The notes under the pieces: generated by a model
The model's input: the letters and a program-made list of their open reading frames with translations, nothing else
What the model was told of the DNA's origin: nothing
Database searches by the model: none
Assembly (NCBI RefSeq): GCF_011927795.1
Contig: NZ_JAATJJ010000002.1
Coordinates: 620,001 to 684,000, forward strand
DNA from: Saonia flava
Lineage (GTDB): Bacteria; Bacteroidota; Bacteroidia; Flavobacteriales; Flavobacteriaceae
Direction: 5' to 3'
Length of the DNA stretch: 64,000 nucleotides
Made by a program: the position numbers and the translations under genes
Shown: piece by piece, positions 55,629 to 64,000 of the stretch
Position numbering within the stretch: position 1 is the stretch's first letter
Layout: each line of letters begins with the position of its first letter

Positions 55629-57299
55629 TTACTTTTTGTACGCATCATCGTGAACGTTTGCTACAGCTCTACCCGATGGATCATTCATATTTTTAAATGC
55701 CTCATCCCATTCCAAGGCAATTTTAGTACTACAAGCTACCGAGGGTTCTTGCGGCACGCATAAAGCAGCAGCATCCGATGGGAAATGTGATTCAAAAATT
55801 GAACGATAATAAAACTCTTCTTTTGTAGTTGGTGTCTGTAGTGGGAACCTAAACTTGGCATTGGCCAATTGCTCATCAGAAACTTCCGCTGCAACCACTT
55901 CTTTCAAAGTGTCTATCCAACTATATCCAACACCGTCAGAAAACTGTTCTTTTTGTCTCCAAGCCACACTTTCTGGCAACATATCCTCAAATGCTTTTCT
56001 AACGACCCATTTCTCCATTCGCTCCCCATTGATCATTTTATCTTTTGGGTTAATACGCATGGCAACATCCATAAACTCCTTATCCAAGAATGGCACACGC
56101 CCCTCTATTCCCCAAGCAGCCAAAGATTTGTTGGCTCTTAGGCAATCATACATATGGAGCTTATCCAATTTACGAACTGTTTCCTCATGAAAGTCTTTAG
56201 GACTTGGCGCTTTATGAAAATACAAATATCCCCCAAACAATTCATCTGCTCCTTCTCCTGACAAAACCATTTTTATCCCCATGGATTTAATTACCCTTGC
56301 CATAAGATACATAGGTGTAGAAGCTCTAATTGTTGTAATATCGTAGGTTTCCAAGTTATATACCACGTCCTTGATGGCATCCAATCCTTCTTGGATTGTA
56401 AATTTTATTTCATGGTGTACCGTACCAATATGGTCTGCAACCTTTTGTGCAGCAGCTAAATCTGGTGAACCTTCCAATCCCACTGAAAAAGAATGTAATT
56501 GTGGCCACCACGCGTCTTTTGTATCACCAGACTCAATTCTCTTTTGAGAATATTTTTTGGCAATAGCAGAAGTAACCGAGGAATCCAGTCCACCTGAAAG
56601 CAAAACGCCATAGGGAACATCGGACATCAATTGTCTGTGTACCGCGGCCTCCAATGCTTTTTTAATTTCCTTAATACTGGTTTCATTTTCCTTTACAGCA
56701 TCATATTCCATCCAATCACGGGAGTACCATCTTTTTAACTCACCATCACTGCTGTGCAAATAATGTCCCGGAGGGAAAAGCTCAATTTTTGTACATGTAC
56801 CTTCCAAAGCTTTTAACTCTGATGCTACATAGAACGTTCCATTTTGGTCCCAGCCCATATACAAAGGAATAATCCCCATATGATCTCTGGCCACAAAATA
56901 TTCATCCTTTTCGGCATCATAGATGGCAAAGCCAAAAATACCATTCATTTCATCCAAAAAATCAGCCCCTTTTGCTTGGTATAAAGCCAAGATTACTTCG
57001 CAATCGGATTCAGTCTTAAAATTATATGTTCCTTCAAACTGTTTTCTTAACTCCATATGGTTGTATATTTCACCATTAGCTGCAAGAACAAGTTTACCAT
57101 TTTCACTTAACAAAGGTTGCTTTCCAGATGCTGGATCCACAATCGCTAAACGCTCATGTGCCAGAATAGCCTTATCATCTGAATAGATACCACTCCAATC
57201 TGGTCCTCTATGACGGACTTTCTTGGACATTTCCAATAATTGAGGTCTCAAAGCCTCTGTGCTTTCTTTAACATCGAACGCACATACAATTCCACACAT
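55629..57299 (-). CDS. asnB: asparagine synthase B (glutamine-hydrolysing)
   Basis: 556 residues. N-terminal glutaminase with catalytic Cys2 (MCGIVCAF) and the C-terminal synthetase domain with the ATP pyrophosphatase motif VLLSGGLDSSVTS. Makes asparagine from aspartate, glutamine and ATP. Strong promoter upstream (TTTG-N19-CATATTTG) and monocistronic. Confidence 0.97.
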   Translation of the reverse strand: MCGIVCAFDVKESTEALRPQLLEMSKKVRHRGPDWSGIYSDDKAILAHERLAIVDPASGKQPLLSENGKLVLAANGEIYNHMELRKQFEGTYNFKTESDCEVILALYQAKGADFLDEMNGIFGFAIYDAEKDEYFVARDHMGIIPLYMGWDQNGTFYVASELKALEGTCTKIELFPPGHYLHSSDGELKRWYSRDWMEYDAVKENETSIKEIKKALEAAVHRQLMSDVPYGVLLSGGLDSSVTSAIAKKYSQKRIESGDTKDAWWPQLHSFSVGLEGSPDLAAAQKVADHIGTVHHEIKFTIQEGLDAIKDVVYNLETYDITTIRASTPMYLMARVIKSMGIKMVLSGEGADELFGGYLYFHKAPSPKDFHEETVRKLDKLHMYDCLRANKSLAAWGIEGRVPFLDKEFMDVAMRINPKDKMINGERMEKWVVRKAFEDMLPESVAWRQKEQFSDGVGYSWIDTLKEVVAAEVSDEQLANAKFRFPLQTPTTKEEFYYRSIFESHFPSDAAALCVPQEPSVACSTKIALEWDEAFKNMNDPSGRAVANVHDDAYKK

Positions 57300-57326
57300 A
57301 TCAATCTTTTTATATCAATTATAAGG

Positions 57327-57357
57327 CAAATATGATACTAAACTTTCATTTAACAAA
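57327..57357 (-). promoter_or_regulatory. asnB promoter
   Basis: On the minus strand TTTG (57354-57357), 19 bp, CATATTTG (57327-57334); one mismatch to TAnnTTTG; 27 bp ahead of the ATG. Confidence 0.65.
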
Positions 57358-57510
57358 CCATAAAGCACTTTTAAGTTTCATTTTGAAATACATATCTACA
57401 TATTAAAAATATAATGTAATTTATTTTGATATATTTTAAAACCATATCAACATATTGTAAGCTTAACAAACTTTAACGACTTTTTATAAGAATTCCATAG
57501 GAATACTAAT

Positions 57511-57518
57511 TAGATTTG
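57511..57518 (+). promoter_or_regulatory. putative -7 element of the DUF2911 gene
   Basis: TAGATTTG, 22 bp before the ATG; no clear -33 box. Confidence 0.4.
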
Positions 57519-57540
57519 AAGAAAACTAAATCACATTATT

Positions 57541-58071
57541 ATGAAAAGAGTACTTACGCTTGCCATCATTGCATTTACTATGGTGGTTTCAACTGAAACC
57601 ATTGCCCAAGAATTTGGCGGATTGGACAAAAGTCCTGCCGATATTGCCATCTACCCAGGTAGAGCAGCTGAGAAAACCGTTAAGGTCATCTATAGCAGAC
57701 CACAATTAAAGGGAAGGTCTTTATCTGATCTTGCTCCAGCTGGAAAAGTATGGAGAACCGGTGCCAATGAATCTACCGAAATTACATTCTTTAAGGATGT
57801 AACATTTGGCGGAAAAGCCGTTAAAGCCGGCACTTATTCCTTGTTTACCATTCCTGGGGCCAGTGAATGGACCATTATTTTAAACAGTAATCTAAACCAA
57901 TGGGGGTCTTATTCTTATGCTGAATCTGCCGATGTTGTCAGAGTGTCTGCTTCCGCAAGCACAGATGGAAAATCTTTGGAAGCTTTCTCAATTGCCTATA
58001 AAGAAGTTGATGGCGGTGTTCACATGGTTATGGGATGGGGAACTACTAGAGTTGCCGTTCCTATAATGTAA
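57541..58071 (+). CDS. DUF2911 secreted protein
   Basis: 176 residues. Signal MKRVLTLAIIAFTMVVSTETIAQ, then the DUF2911 domain SRPQLKGRSLSDLAPAGKVWRTGANESTEITFFKDVTFGGKAVKAGTYSLFTIPGASEWTIILNSNLNQWGSYSYAESADVVRVS. Likely periplasmic; function unknown. Single gene with its own promoter and terminator. Confidence 0.93.
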   Translation: MKRVLTLAIIAFTMVVSTETIAQEFGGLDKSPADIAIYPGRAAEKTVKVIYSRPQLKGRSLSDLAPAGKVWRTGANESTEITFFKDVTFGGKAVKAGTYSLFTIPGASEWTIILNSNLNQWGSYSYAESADVVRVSASASTDGKSLEAFSIAYKEVDGGVHMVMGWGTTRVAVPIM

Positions 58072-58094
58072 GTGTGGAAATAAAAATTAGAATT

Positions 58095-58124
58095 AAAAGT
58101 CGAAGCGAATGCTTCGGCTTTTTT
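58095..58124. terminator. bidirectional terminator
   Basis: Arms aaaagtcgaagc and gcttcggctttt around GAAT, between convergent genes. Confidence 0.85.
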
Positions 58125-58133
58125 ATTTGAAAT

Positions 58134-59774
58134 CTATTTCACTTTCTTCCCATCAATAAAAACCTGTTGGGCAGTAATTTTGGGGATTTCTTGCTCTGGA
58201 ACTTCCATAATATTATCGCTCAAGATTACAAAATCTGCCAACTTCCCAATCTCTATACTACCTTTTTCATCTTCCTCAAAATTAGAATAAGCTGCCCATA
58301 TCGTCATACCTTTTAAAGCCTCTTCCCTTGTCAAGGCATCTTTCATTTGATAGCCTCCTTCTGGATAATTTTCCAAATCTTTACGGGCAACCGCCGCATA
58401 AAAAGTAAGGAATGGACTCACCTGCTCCACGGGAAAATCAGTTCCCAAAGCGACCAGTCCGGCTTTATCCAACAATGTTTTATACGCATAGGCCCCCTGC
58501 TCCCTTTCTTCTCCCAATCTGTCCCCAGCCCAATACATATCACTGGTAGCATGGGTAGGTTGCACAGAGGGAATAATACCATTTTCAAAATAATCAAAAT
58601 CCTGCATGGAAATCACTTGGGCATGCTCCACTTTCCATCTTCTGTCGGCTTTACCTTTCAATGCTTTTTTGTATGCCCTTAAGACCGATACGATAGAAGA
58701 GTCCCCAATGGCATGTGTATTCATTTGATAATCCGATGCTGCTATTTTCAAGGCCAATTCTTCCAATTGTTCTGGCGTGGTAATCATTGCACCGAAATGG
58801 TCCGCTTGATCAGAATAAGGCTCACGAAGTGCCGCACCTCTAGAACCCAAAGCTCCGTCCCCATATACTTTTACGGAACGTACATGTAATTTATCCGTTT
58901 TTATAATGCCTTTATTTAAAAAATAATCTACTTCTTTTTGATTATTGCTCACCATGGCATACACTCTCATAGATAAATCGCCAGCTTGCTGTAGACTATC
59001 TATCAATTCAATTGTACTTCTATCGATGCCCGCATCGTTTACTGTCGTTAATCCATAATCCACACATAGTTTTTCTGCATCCTTGAGCGCCTGCATACGG
59101 GTTTCAACGTTTGGGGAGGGAATTATATTTCCTATGAATTGCATAGGGCTATCTACCAAAACTCCTGTTAGTTCTCCATTTTTTAATATTACTTCACCCC
59201 CGGCAACTTTTGTCTTATTGGTTATTCCAGCCATATCCAAAGCCTTTTGATTTACCAATAACGCATGCCCATCCACTCTTCGCAAGGCAACTGGAATATC
59301 TGGAAACAAGGCATCCAACTTTTCTTTGGTTGGGAATTCTTTTATTTCCCAATCATTTTGGTCCCAACCTCTACCTTGAATAAAATTCGTTGGGCTTTTT
59401 TCTTGAAACTCTTTAACACGTTGCAATACCTCATCATAACTTTTGGTACCGACCAAATCTACAATCTGCTGACTCAATCCCAATCCGTAAAAATGACAAT
59501 GGGCATCAATTAAACCAGGAACAAGGGTTTGCCCTTGGGCATCCAATACATTCTCCGAAGTATAAGCATCCAATATGATATTAGAACTTAAGACCGCTAC
59601 AAATTTTCCATCCTTGACAGCTAAAGAAGTTGCCTTTGAAAACCCATCATCCACTGTATAAATATTTGCATTATGGACAATAAGATCTACCTGTTCTTTT
59701 TCTTGAGCGCATGCATAGACTCCTAATGCAACAAAAATCAAAAGAACATTTCTTAACATACTATATCTATTCAT
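58134..59774 (-). CDS. amidohydrolase lipoprotein (YtcJ-like)
   Basis: 546 residues. The N-terminus MNRYSMLRNVLLIFVALGVYACAQEKEQVDL is a lipoprotein signal with the cysteine at residue 22; a start at the second ATG (59759) is equally possible. Metal-dependent hydrolase motifs: LVPGLIDAHCHFYGLG, GRGWDQNDW, VKVYGDGALGSRGAAL, MNTHAIGDSS, KVEHAQVI and ALGTDFPVEQVSPF. Acts on N-acyl or amide compounds in the envelope; substrate unknown. Overlaps the DUF885 gene by 8 bp, so the two are coupled. Confidence 0.92.
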   Translation of the reverse strand: MNRYSMLRNVLLIFVALGVYACAQEKEQVDLIVHNANIYTVDDGFSKATSLAVKDGKFVAVLSSNIILDAYTSENVLDAQGQTLVPGLIDAHCHFYGLGLSQQIVDLVGTKSYDEVLQRVKEFQEKSPTNFIQGRGWDQNDWEIKEFPTKEKLDALFPDIPVALRRVDGHALLVNQKALDMAGITNKTKVAGGEVILKNGELTGVLVDSPMQFIGNIIPSPNVETRMQALKDAEKLCVDYGLTTVNDAGIDRSTIELIDSLQQAGDLSMRVYAMVSNNQKEVDYFLNKGIIKTDKLHVRSVKVYGDGALGSRGAALREPYSDQADHFGAMITTPEQLEELALKIAASDYQMNTHAIGDSSIVSVLRAYKKALKGKADRRWKVEHAQVISMQDFDYFENGIIPSVQPTHATSDMYWAGDRLGEEREQGAYAYKTLLDKAGLVALGTDFPVEQVSPFLTFYAAVARKDLENYPEGGYQMKDALTREEALKGMTIWAAYSNFEEDEKGSIEIGKLADFVILSDNIMEVPEQEIPKITAQQVFIDGKKVK

Positions 59775-61590
59775 TTCTGCTAGTTTTTTCTATCCAATTA
59801 TTAATTTTTTCCTCCAACAAGACCAAAGGCAAACTTCCCGAGTTTAAAACTTGGTTATGAAATTCTTTTATGGAAAAATCATCCCCAAGGGCTTCTTTTG
59901 CCCTATCCCTTAATTCCCTAATTTTTAATTGACCCATTTTATATGACAATGCCTGCCCTGGACCTACCATATACCGTTCTATTTCTGAAGTGATACCAGC
60001 TTCTGACTCTGCCTCATGGTCCAAAGAATACTGAATGGCCTGTTCCCGTGACCACCCTAAGGCATGCATGCCAGAATCTACAACCAAACGAATTGCCCTG
60101 TGCATTTCTGCACTCAACATTCCAAAGTACTGATAGGGGTCTGTGTACAATCCCAATTCCTTCCCCAAAGATTCCGAGTACAATGCCCATCCTTCCACAA
60201 AGACCCCCATTCCCTCAGCATGTTGAAAAGCAGGTAGACTTTCATTTTCTTGCTGCAAGGATAATTGGTAATGGTGTCCTGGAATTGCCTCATGTAGAAA
60301 CAAAGATTCATCTTGAAACTTATTATAATTTTCAACATCTGGAATAGGCACATAAAAAGTACCAGGCCTAGAACCGTCTTTTGAGCCAGCAAAATATTCT
60401 GCTGATGCAGATTTCTCTCTAAAGGCCTCTACCCTTCTTACTTTAAAACCTGCTTTAGGTTTTAAATCAAAGAGTTTGTCCAAATTATCCTTCATGGTCT
60501 CATGAATGGCATTAAAATTGGCTATCACCTGCTCGGGTTCTGTAAATGGCATCTGTTCTGGACTATTCCTTACAAAATCAAAAAAGGCTTTTAACTCGCC
60601 CTTGAACCCGACCTGTTCCTTTACCTTTTCCATTTCCGCAGAAATCCTTTCTACCTCTGTTAATCCTAATTCATGAATTTCTTTTGGGGTCATGTTCGTA
60701 GTGGTGTGATACTTTATTAAATATTGGTAGGTTTCCTGTCCGTTTGGCAGTGCCCCAATACCAGAAGTTTCCGTTCCTGCTGGTAAGTATTTCTCAATTA
60801 AAAATTGTTTTAATTTTTTATGTACAGGATTCATTTTAGCAGTAATCATTTCCCTGAAGGCAGTATCCAAGCTTTTTTTATCGTCTTCAGAGAAATCATC
60901 TGGAAGTAATTTTATGGGGCCATAAAAAAGATGGTCCTCAATATTCTCTGGCAAATAGCCATCCAATTGATCTATTAATCTTTTTATAATGACTTTCGGC
61001 ATAACCACCTCTTTTTCTATCCCCTCTTCCATATTGACAATAGCAGTTTCCATCCACTCGATATAATCTTTTAACCGCTTAAGCCAATTTTTATAATCTT
61101 CAAAAGTCTTAAATGGTTGTGCTCCATTTCCACTTCCCAAAAGACCCATTTCCAAATGAAAACTGAATATTTGGTTGATTGGCATCAATTCAAAATTGGG
61201 CAAATCGAACATGGGAGAAGCTATAGTTACAAGATTGTTAGTCAATCCTTCTTTTTTTATTTCACAATCCCACTTCATGGCCTTTAAACTCATTAACTGT
61301 GATTGGGACAACTGTGCCTGGTCCAAATCATCAATTCTACTCAAAAATTGGGTGTATTTCTCCAATAATTTTTGTTGATGCGCATCCGAAATATAATTTG
61401 GCAGATAATCATTATAGGAACTATCACCAGCCCTAGTAGCTTCTAATGGGTTTATTTCCAATTTAAATTTATGAAAGGCCTCAAAGAGACTATCCAAAAC
61501 AATAGTTGCATCTTCTTTTGTGGTCGATTTCTCTTCTTTACAACTTAAAATTAAGACAATAAGAGTCAATAGCAATAGGCGCAATTTCAT
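59767..61590 (-). CDS. DUF885 metallopeptidase-like lipoprotein
   Basis: 607 residues. Signal MKLRLLLLTLIVLILSCKEEKSTTK with the lipobox cysteine at residue 17. The DUF885 domain includes LFLHEAIPGHHYQLSLQ, a metal-binding HExxxGHH motif, and EGWALYSESLGKELGLYTDPYQYFGMLSAEMHRAIRLVVDSGMHALGW. The family are probable zinc peptidases. First gene of the pair with the amidohydrolase; together they suggest envelope degradation of peptides or amides (inference). Confidence 0.92.
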   Translation of the reverse strand: MKLRLLLLTLIVLILSCKEEKSTTKEDATIVLDSLFEAFHKFKLEINPLEATRAGDSSYNDYLPNYISDAHQQKLLEKYTQFLSRIDDLDQAQLSQSQLMSLKAMKWDCEIKKEGLTNNLVTIASPMFDLPNFELMPINQIFSFHLEMGLLGSGNGAQPFKTFEDYKNWLKRLKDYIEWMETAIVNMEEGIEKEVVMPKVIIKRLIDQLDGYLPENIEDHLFYGPIKLLPDDFSEDDKKSLDTAFREMITAKMNPVHKKLKQFLIEKYLPAGTETSGIGALPNGQETYQYLIKYHTTTNMTPKEIHELGLTEVERISAEMEKVKEQVGFKGELKAFFDFVRNSPEQMPFTEPEQVIANFNAIHETMKDNLDKLFDLKPKAGFKVRRVEAFREKSASAEYFAGSKDGSRPGTFYVPIPDVENYNKFQDESLFLHEAIPGHHYQLSLQQENESLPAFQHAEGMGVFVEGWALYSESLGKELGLYTDPYQYFGMLSAEMHRAIRLVVDSGMHALGWSREQAIQYSLDHEAESEAGITSEIERYMVGPGQALSYKMGQLKIRELRDRAKEALGDDFSIKEFHNQVLNSGSLPLVLLEEKINNWIEKTSRNE

Positions 61591-61647
61591 ATAGACTGGT
61601 TTTATTCAAATTTAAGGAAATTACATTGATGATAGACTTCCTAAAAG

Positions 61648-62151
61648 CTATGCTTTAAGAACATTTATTGTAACCCATAATTGACCTACATGACGCTGGC
61701 TATGTTCTGCTGCATGGAACAACAATCCAATCCTTGTAGAAGGCAATTTCTTTCTGCCCACAGTTCTGGTCTCAGTAAGTAATGCAACAGGAACCGATTT
61801 AAAGTAGGACAATGCCTCTTCCACTTTTTTCTCAAATTCTTTAACCATAAAATCAATTGATGCTTCTGTCTTAGGATTTCCTTCATTTCTAAGGAATGCA
61901 AACTGTACTTCAGATAAAGACTCTCCTTTTGCATAAGTCAGCATTCTATCTAAAACTCCCGTAATATGTTGTATATGAAACCCAACCGATGCACAGCCCC
62001 CTGGTTTTTCCCAAAGCAAATCCTCTGAAAAACCCTTTGTATATCTTTTAACTTCCTCTAGAGATTGCAAAAGGGCGTGAGCTCCAGGTTGCAGCAAAGC
62101 GGGAATTTCTGGTATTGGACCTCGAAGCCAAAATTCTGGTTGCCCACTCAT
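61648..62151 (-). CDS. DinB-family protein
   Basis: 167 residues of a four-helix bundle. Metal-ligand positions are HIQHITG (about 57-60) and the late HAAEHSQRHVGQLWVT. DinB/YfiT proteins use three His to bind metal and often modify thiols or small molecules. It lies 8 bp after the DUF1572 gene, so the two form a unit. Confidence 0.88.
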   Translation of the reverse strand: MSGQPEFWLRGPIPEIPALLQPGAHALLQSLEEVKRYTKGFSEDLLWEKPGGCASVGFHIQHITGVLDRMLTYAKGESLSEVQFAFLRNEGNPKTEASIDFMVKEFEKKVEEALSYFKSVPVALLTETRTVGRKKLPSTRIGLLFHAAEHSQRHVGQLWVTINVLKA

Positions 62152-62159
62152 TTATTTTG

Positions 62160-62720
62160 TTATTGAATTAAATCATCCGTAAAATGTCCTGAATGTTTCC
62201 CTTTGGAAAACATCTTCTCATTAAATTCCGAAGATTCTCCTTTTGGAATAGATAGACTCTTCCAACTACTACCTTTAATCATTCTTCCAATAAATACGAT
62301 TTGGCCAATGTGATAGGAATAATGGGAAAGTTGCCTGTTTACAGCTTCTATGATTGTATGGCTTTGATTTCGGATATAAACTTTATTGTCAAAATTTTCA
62401 GAATTAATAGACTTCAATGCCTTGAATAAACATTCCCATCCTTCATTCCATTTACTTAACATTTGTTCCTTGGTCCCAATTATATTTTCAAATTCATTAT
62501 CCCTATTTCTCCATTCTTTTTCCCCATCTGAGGTTAAGAAATCTGTCCATCTAGATTTCATGTTCCCATGTAGATGGTTTACTATAATTGCCACTGAATT
62601 GCTTTCAGGGTCAAACTGCCACAAAACCTCCTCGTCACTTAACTGGTCAAATGTCTTTTCACCTAAGGTTTTATAATATTGAAATTGCTTAATAATACTA
62701 TCGATATAATTCTTTTGCAC
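62160..62720 (-). CDS. DUF1572 (DinB superfamily) protein
   Basis: 186 residues, MQKNYIDSIIKQFQYYKTLGEKTFDQLSDEEVLWQFDPESNSVAIIVNHLHGNMKSRWTDF with the first His, then NRQLSHYSYHIGQIVFIGRMIKG with the other two. DUF1572 is a DinB-like family of unknown substrate. First gene of a two-gene unit. Confidence 0.9.
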   Translation of the reverse strand: MQKNYIDSIIKQFQYYKTLGEKTFDQLSDEEVLWQFDPESNSVAIIVNHLHGNMKSRWTDFLTSDGEKEWRNRDNEFENIIGTKEQMLSKWNEGWECLFKALKSINSENFDNKVYIRNQSHTIIEAVNRQLSHYSYHIGQIVFIGRMIKGSSWKSLSIPKGESSEFNEKMFSKGKHSGHFTDDLIQ

Positions 62721-63020
62721 TTGGTTTTATTTTTACCCGAAGCAAAGATTTAAGCTAATTTAAATAATTTGCAATAATTACTGCTATACTAACAAAATAT
62801 ATAAAGTGCTTCGAAATTGCTTAAAGAGTATAGCAAGTTAGCCAAATATGTATTCCTTAAAAAACATATTTGTTAGAAGTTATGATAGTTAAACGGCTTA
62901 ATTTATGATGCATTTCGCTCTACTTGGTCCCTACCCCGTAGAAATGAATCTAAGTGAAGTGCTCATTCTTGTTGAAGACAATACGTTAAGTTAACTCCAG
63001 TGCAGAGAATGTATTCACCT
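62721..63020. other. intergenic region with degenerate hairpin
   Basis: 300 bp. It holds the promoter candidate at 62743-62774 and, at 62911-62946, an imperfect hairpin (CATTTC ... CTAC ... GTAG-GAAATG). No supported open frame. Confidence 0.65.
62743..62774 (-). promoter_or_regulatory. putative promoter of the DinB pair
   Basis: On the minus strand TTG (62772-62774), 19 bp, TAAATCTTTG (62743-62752); loose match, about 22 bp ahead of the ATG. Confidence 0.4.
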
Positions 63021-63920
63021 CTATTTCATTTTTTTGCCCTTAATTTTATCAAGATCGGTATTGGACAAACCATTGCCTTCGGCCCATATAGCTTCTAGTT
63101 TGCCTAAATTTTCTATGGATGCCGGTAGAGATATAATGCCATTATTGGCCATAAGCAAGTTACTAAGGTTTGTCAAATCCCCAATTTCATTGGGCAAACT
63201 AGTAAGGTTATTGTTTCCAATGTTTAGGTACTTAAGCCCTATCATTTGATTGCTAAAAATACCATTTAAAGATACTATCTGGTTATTTTCAAGCCTTAGA
63301 CTGTACAAATTGGACAACCTGTTAATGGAAGTGGGTAACGCGGCCAAGTTATTGTTACTCAACGCCAAAATCTTAAGATTAGAAAGATTACCAAGGTTTG
63401 GGGGCAAATAGGTTAATCTATTGTTATCCAAATACAACCATTCAAGACCTCCCAAATTGCATAGGGAATTTGGCAGGGATGTTAATTTATTGTTCTGAAA
63501 ATTTAGACGCTCCAAATTGCGCAAAAAACCTATCCACTCGGATATGGAACCTATTTCATTATTCCTAAATGAAATCACTTTTAAGCCCCTTATTCTATAT
63601 AGGTCATTTGGTACAGTCCTAAAATTGTTTTGGGAAAGGTCCAATTCCTCCAAATTTCTAAGATTCCTAAAGAAACGTGGCAGTGTTGATATATTGTTAT
63701 TCCCAAGATTTAATCTTTTTAGATTTGATAAGCTACCAATCTCATTAGGTACAGCATTTAAATTTTGATTGGACAAATCTACATACATGGCCGTTCGTCT
63801 ATTGGCATAGGCATCCTGTATAGAAGTATAAACCTTTAAATCTGTTAATTGGTTCCTTTGGGCAACACTGGAAAAAGAAATAAATACACAAATAAAGAAT
63901 ATGATTTTCTTGTAATACAT
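63021..63920 (-). CDS. secreted leucine-rich-repeat protein
   Basis: About 299 residues from MYYKKIIFFICVFISFSSVAQ; two in-frame ATGs further upstream (63923 and 63938) could also serve. After the signal peptide there are about ten LRR units of 23 residues with the pattern LxxLxxLNLxxNNLxxLPxxIxxL (for example LSNLKRLNLGNNNISTLPRFFRNL). The C-terminus ends LDKIKGKKMK without a type IX sorting domain, so the protein is probably periplasmic or envelope-bound and binds a partner through the LRR face. Partner unknown. Confidence 0.88.
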   Translation of the reverse strand: MYYKKIIFFICVFISFSSVAQRNQLTDLKVYTSIQDAYANRRTAMYVDLSNQNLNAVPNEIGSLSNLKRLNLGNNNISTLPRFFRNLRNLEELDLSQNNFRTVPNDLYRIRGLKVISFRNNEIGSISEWIGFLRNLERLNFQNNKLTSLPNSLCNLGGLEWLYLDNNRLTYLPPNLGNLSNLKILALSNNNLAALPTSINRLSNLYSLRLENNQIVSLNGIFSNQMIGLKYLNIGNNNLTSLPNEIGDLTNLSNLLMANNGIISLPASIENLGKLEAIWAEGNGLSNTDLDKIKGKKMK

Positions 63921-64000
63921 CATACGAGGCTTGTTCAATAATTTATAGAAAAATATAATTGTTACATATTGTAAGATTTGCCTTACTAAATATTAACGGT

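Overview
The window is about 64 kb of an AT-rich chromosome from the phylum Bacteroidota, most likely a marine member of the Flavobacteriaceae (genus not resolvable by eye). Evidence: two proteins with type IX secretion (gliding-motility type B) C-terminal domains, fused SecDF, lineage families such as DUF4293, DUF3667, DUF1599, BT_3928-type DoxX, DUF6588 and OmpP1/FadL-like barrels, Bacteroidota-type promoters (TTTG or TTG, 18-20 bp, TAnnTTTG) in front of several genes and both tRNAs, few Shine-Dalgarno sequences, and several TTG starts. No phage, transposase, integrase, CRISPR array or rRNA operon was seen.

Layout. 1-1.7 kb: end of an unknown gene, apt, tRNA-Arg, a lipoprotein. 1.7-12.5 kb: a tripartite RND efflux operon (TolC-like, adaptor, RND pump, small CutA/P-II-like protein, DUF2892 membrane protein), secreted proteins, a rhodanese, a cupin-like protein and two half-size YeeE/YedE transporters. 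The efflux operon and the rhodanese share the same promoter design: a GTAAC-N4-GTTAC palindrome exactly 22 bp from an identical CTAATTTTGCA -7 element, with no obvious -33 box. This looks like a Crp/Fnr-type activator regulon and is the most interesting signal here. 12.5-17.6 kb: the clpS-prmA-tpiA-(DoxX/DUF6624)-DUF1599 run, divergent from folP-cdaA. 18-26.9 kb: DUF3667, an ABC exporter, truA, a phosphodiesterase with modABC, DUF4293, rho. 27-29.2 kb: a lipoprotein plus two tandem paralogous membrane proteins, with a 17-bp palindrome upstream. 29.2-37.5 kb: rpsT, tRNA-Glu, proS, a repeat-rich lipoprotein, a FadL-like barrel and two type IX-secreted proteins. 37.6-43.4 kb: folE, cysS, yidD, lgt, DUF192, GNAT, a two-domain ABC ATPase. 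43.4-45.5 kb: a small accessory pocket of dispersed and structured repeats around a DoxX-like protein and an alpha/beta hydrolase-TPR protein. 45.5-57.3 kb: beta-propeller, secDF, mdh, DUF6588, gyrB, asnB. 57.5-64 kb: DUF2911, a lipoprotein amidohydrolase with a DUF885 peptidase, two DinB-like proteins, and a secreted leucine-rich-repeat protein cut near the right edge.

Most of the window is housekeeping. The parts worth a second look are the putative Crp/Fnr-controlled efflux/sulfur group (1.7-12.5 kb), the palindrome that exactly fills the secDF promoter spacer, the lipoprotein/tandem-membrane-protein operon, and the repeat-flanked pocket at 43.4-45.5 kb.
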